Program-made: the position numbers and the translations under genes | Notes under the pieces: model-generated | Seen by the model: only the letters and a program-made list of their open reading frames with translations | Told to the model about the DNA's origin: nothing | Databases searched by the model: none | In this document: positions 61,359 through 64,000 of the stretch, piece by piece | Position numbering within the stretch: position 1 is the first letter of the stretch | Layout of the letters: the number at the start of each line of letters is the position of its first letter | Source of the DNA: Nocardioides sp. zg-1230 | Lineage (GTDB): Bacteria > Actinomycetota > Actinomycetes > Propionibacteriales > Nocardioidaceae | DNA: 64,000 nucleotides | Assembly (NCBI RefSeq): GCF_013155335.1 | Contig: NZ_JABJQZ010000004.1 | Location: 124,001-188,000, forward strand | Reading direction: 5' to 3'

Positions 61359-61388
61359 GAAGGGCCCGGTCAGCAGACCGGGCCCTTC
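61359..61388 (+). terminator. Displaced tRNA-Glu terminator
   Basis: Perfect 13-bp arms, GAAGGGCCCGGTC (61359-61371) and GACCGGGCCCTTC (61376-61388), have loop AGCA and begin 10 bp after the tRNA-derived core. It has the position and form of a tRNA operon terminator and was probably separated from tRNA-Glu by the insertion. Confidence 0.7.
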
Positions 61389-61415
61389 GTCGCCGGTGGG
61401 CTAGCATCCGCGCCC

Positions 61416-62837
61416 ATGACTGACGGACCCCGGCTGGTCGCCGGCATCGACTCCTCCACCCAGTCCTGCAAGGTCGTCGTCCGCGACGCCGCCACGGGCG
61501 TGCTCGTGCGGCAGGGGAGGGCCGCTCACCCGGACGGCACCGAGGTCCACCCCGACCACTGGTGGGAGGCCCTGCAGGCGGCAGTCGCCGAGGCTGGGGG
61601 ACTGGCCGACGTGGCCGCTGTCAGCGTCGGCGGCCAGCAGCACGGGATGGTCTGCCTCGACGAGGACGGTGCTGTCGTACGCCCCGCGCTGCTGTGGAAC
61701 GACACCCGTTCGGCCGGTGCCGCGCGCGACCTCGTCGACGAGCTGGGCGGCCCGGAGGAGGGCGGTCGCGCCTGGGCCGAGGCGGTCGGCGTCGTCCCGG
61801 TCGCGTCGTTCACCGTGACCAAGCTGCGCTGGCTCGCCGAGCACGAGCCGGAGCACGCCCGTCGTACGGCCGCGGTGTGCCTGCCGCACGACTGGCTCAC
61901 CTGGAAGCTGTCCGGGAGCACCGACCTGGCCGACCTCACGACCGACCGGAGCGACGCGAGCGGCACGGGCTACTGGTCGGCCGCGACCGGGGACTACCGC
62001 ACCGACCTCCTCGAGCGCGCGTTCGGCTCCGTGCCCCACCTGCCGCGCGTGGTCGCACCCGGCGCGGTCGCCGGCACCGCGGGCGGGGCGGTCCTCGGCG
62101 CCGGTGCCGGCGACAACGCCGCCGCCGCGCTGGGCCTGGGCGCGGGGGAGGGCGACGTCGTCGTCTCGATCGGCACCTCCGGGGTCGTCACCGCCGTCAC
62201 GAGCACCCCGGCCGTCGACCCCACCGGCTCGGTGGCGGGCTTCGCCGACGCCACCGGTCTCTACCTCCCGCTGGTCGCCACCCTCAACGGCGCGCGGGTG
62301 CTCGACGCTGCCGCCCGCCTCCTCGACGTCGACCACGACACCCTCTCGCGCCTCGCGCTCGAGGCGCCCTCGGGTGCCGGCGGCCTGGTGCTGGTGCCCT
62401 ACCTCGAGGGCGAGCGCACCCCCAACCTGCCGGACGCGACGGGGTCGCTGCACGGGCTCACCCTGGCGACGGCCACCCGGCCGGCACTCGCCCGGGCGAG
62501 CGTCGAGGGCCTGGTGTGCAGCCTCGCCGACGGCCTCGACGCGGTGGTGTCGACCGGGGTCACGCCGACCCGCGTCCTGCTCGTCGGCGGGGCCGCCGCG
62601 TCGGAGGCCGTGCGCACGGTGGCAGCCGAGGTGCTCGGGGTCCCCGTGGACGTCCCGCCGCCGGGGGAGTACGTCGCCGACGGCGCCGCGCGTCAGGCGG
62701 CGTGGGCCGTGTCGGGGGCGGAAGCACCGCCGGAGTGGGTGCGCGAGGGGACCCGGCGCTACGCCGCCGACCCCGTGCCGGCCGTCCGCGCCAGGTACGC
62801 CGAGGGCCGCTCACGACACCTGGACCGGACCACCTGA
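61416..62837 (+). CDS. xylB: Xylulokinase
   Basis: The 473-residue FGGY-family sugar kinase phosphorylates D-xylulose. The N-terminal [13 protein letters not shown] is the phosphate-1 motif, [13 protein letters not shown] and LLWNDTRS carry the sugar-binding residues, the C-terminal [10 protein letters not shown] is phosphate-2, and [14 protein letters not shown] is the adenosine motif. QQHG and WNDTR favour xylulokinase over glycerol kinase. The next gene is a ROK regulator of the XylR kind. It is chromosomal and, before the insertion, would have lain just after tRNA-Glu. Confidence 0.9.
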   Translation: MTDGPRLVAGIDSSTQSCKVVVRDAATGVLVRQGRAAHPDGTEVHPDHWWEALQAAVAEAGGLADVAAVSVGGQQHGMVCLDEDGAVVRPALLWNDTRSAGAARDLVDELGGPEEGGRAWAEAVGVVPVASFTVTKLRWLAEHEPEHARRTAAVCLPHDWLTWKLSGSTDLADLTTDRSDASGTGYWSAATGDYRTDLLERAFGSVPHLPRVVAPGAVAGTAGGAVLGAGAGDNAAAALGLGAGEGDVVVSIGTSGVVTAVTSTPAVDPTGSVAGFADATGLYLPLVATLNGARVLDAAARLLDVDHDTLSRLALEAPSGAGGLVLVPYLEGERTPNLPDATGSLHGLTLATATRPALARASVEGLVCSLADGLDAVVSTGVTPTRVLLVGGAAASEAVRTVAAEVLGVPVDVPPPGEYVADGAARQAAWAVSGAEAPPEWVREGTRRYAADPVPAVRARYAEGRSRHLDRTT

Positions 62838-62879
62838 CATTTCTGCGTCCCGGTCCTTGACGTGATGCCTGTCACCGAC

Positions 62880-62904
62880 TTAGTTTGGCGGTCCGTCAAA
62901 CTAA
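62880..62904. promoter_or_regulatory. Near-perfect 25-bp palindrome upstream of the ROK gene
   Basis: TTAGTTTGGCGG-T-CCGTCAAACTAA: 12-bp half-sites with a single mismatch pair, ending 36 bp before the ROK start. The TTAGTTTG...CAAACTAA form is like operators of XylR-type ROK repressors, so autoregulation and xylose-responsive control of a downstream unit are likely. Confidence 0.75.
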
Positions 62905-62940
62905 CTGGTGACCGAGGTCACACGCAGGATCGAGGACGCA

Positions 62941-64000
62941 GATGTCGCAGGTGCGGGACGGCTGGTCGACGACCAGCACCGGCGGTGCCGACCAGGGCAC
63001 CGTCCGTCGCGCGAACCTGTCGCTGGTCCTCCGCAGCCTCCGCGAGGGCGGACCCCGTTCCCGGGCCCGGCTCGCCGCCGACCTCGGCCTCAACAAGGCG
63101 ACCGTCTCCAGCCTCGTCACCGAGCTGCGCGAGCGCGGCCTGGTCCGCGAGGGCAGCGCCGAGCGCGGCGCCGTCGGGCGCCCCGGCACGACGGTGGAGA
63201 TCGACGGCGCCGGCGCCTACGGCCTGGGTGCGGAGATCAACGTCCACCACGTCTCGACCCGCGCGGTCGACCTTGCCGGCACCGTCGTCAGCGAGCGGCG
63301 TACGTCGGTGGACACCCGCGGCCTCGAGCCCGACGAGGTGGTCGACCGGCTGGTCGAGCTGCTGCACGGCACCCTCGCCGACCTGGCCGCCCTCGACGCG
63401 GCGCCGGTGGCCGCGGTCGTCGGGGTCGCCGGACTCGTCGACCGCGACCGGGGCCACGTGTCCGTCGCCGCCAACCTCGGGTGGCAGGGGGTCGGCCTGG
63501 CCGGGCTGCTGCGCGCCAGGCTCGGCGACCCCGACTACCTGCTCGAGGTGGACAACGAGGCCAACCTGGCCGCCGTCGCCGAGGCCACCCCCGGCGACCC
63601 CGAGCGCCGCGACATCCTCGTCATCCACGGCGAGGTCGGCATCGGCGGCGGCATCGTCGCCGACGGCCGGCCGTTCTCCGGGCGCCGCGGCTACGCCGGC
63701 GAGTTCGGCCACATGGTCGTCGACCGCGACGGCAGCGTGTGCGGGTGCGGGCGCACCGGGTGCTGGGAGACGGTCATCGGCCTCAGCCACCTCATCGACC
63801 TCGCCGCTGCCTCCGACGACGACCTGCTGCGCTCGCCCACCCTCGACCTCGAGGGCAAGGTCGAGGAGATCAGCCGCCGCGCTGCCGCCGGCGACGAGCG
63901 CACGCTCGCCGCGCTCGGCGAGGTCGGCCGCTGGGTCGGCATCGGCGCCGCCGTCCTCACCAACGTGCTCAACCCCGGCATGATCGTGCTGTCGGGCTAC
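62941..64000 (+). CDS. ROK-family transcriptional regulator (XylR-like), 3' end outside the window
   Basis: 353 codons are visible. The N-terminal winged helix (about 20-80) has RRANLSLVLRSLREGGPRSR and LGLNKATVSSLVTELRERGL. The ROK domain follows, with VVGVAGLVDRDRG, VDNEANLAAVAEA, IHGEVGIGGGIV and the zinc motif GEFGHMVVDRDG plus CGCGRTGCWE. The protein is cut at NPGMIVLSGY. Its place after xylB and the TTAGTTTG palindrome before it make it a likely xylose-operon repressor. Confidence 0.9.

Noticed and set aside
1..64000. CRISPR arrays, rRNA genes or complete insertion sequences
   Set aside because: No regularly spaced repeats, rRNA signatures or transposase genes with terminal inverted repeats were seen on either strand.

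Overview
The window is very GC-rich, uses GTG starts freely, has strong G/C third-position bias and carries families typical of Actinobacteria (DUF222-HNH proteins, DUF5709, actinobacterial CimA, a BioQ-type biotin regulator, NhaA fused to a thioredoxin domain). It is most like a Nocardioides or related Nocardioidaceae chromosome. This is inferred from protein families only; no rRNA is present.

Positions 1-31646 are chromosome backbone. They hold branched-chain amino acid genes (leuB, ilvE, and cimA behind an apparent isoleucine-codon attenuator), an NhaA-thioredoxin fusion, a NarL-type two-component pair, a decayed NERD gene, a Ser/Thr kinase, secreted proteins (M43 metalloprotease, LVIVD-repeat protein, DUF305 lipoprotein), a TetR/FMN-reductase pair, an amidase, the biotin ECF transporter bioYMN facing bioQ with two BioQ-type boxes, a run of metabolic genes ending in gltX, a CPBP protease, and tRNA-Gln and tRNA-Glu.

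Positions 31606-61349 form an integrated mobile element of about 29.7 kb. It sits in the 3' part of tRNA-Glu(CTC). A 40-bp stretch of that tRNA (31606-31645) is repeated exactly at 61310-61349, giving attL and attR. Next to attL lie a tyrosine integrase, an excisionase-like protein and a MobF relaxase-helicase. No type IV secretion genes are visible, so it looks mobilizable rather than self-transmissible. Cargo includes a PRC-barrel protein, an altered metallophosphoesterase-like membrane protein, a two-component system followed by a GerMN-like lipoprotein, and other lipoproteins. It also has a tightly packed minus-strand operon (oppABCDF, Kelch lipoprotein, P-loop ATPase, FAD oxidoreductase), secreted GH16 and RTX-like proteins, an anti-sigma-like ATP-binding protein, a MerB-like gene and a DUF6221 gene. 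The tRNA terminator appears to have been displaced to just beyond attR.

The most striking observation is the MerB-family (organomercurial lyase) gene at 59805-60464. It is open throughout except for one in-frame TGA, exactly where the catalytic cysteine equivalent to MerB Cys159 should be. A hairpin with bacterial SECIS geometry follows immediately. Either this is a selenocysteine-containing organometal lyase carried on a mobile element, or it is a nonsense mutation at the catalytic codon.

From 61359 the chromosome resumes with xylulokinase and a ROK regulator that has a near-perfect palindrome upstream; the ROK gene runs off the end of the window.
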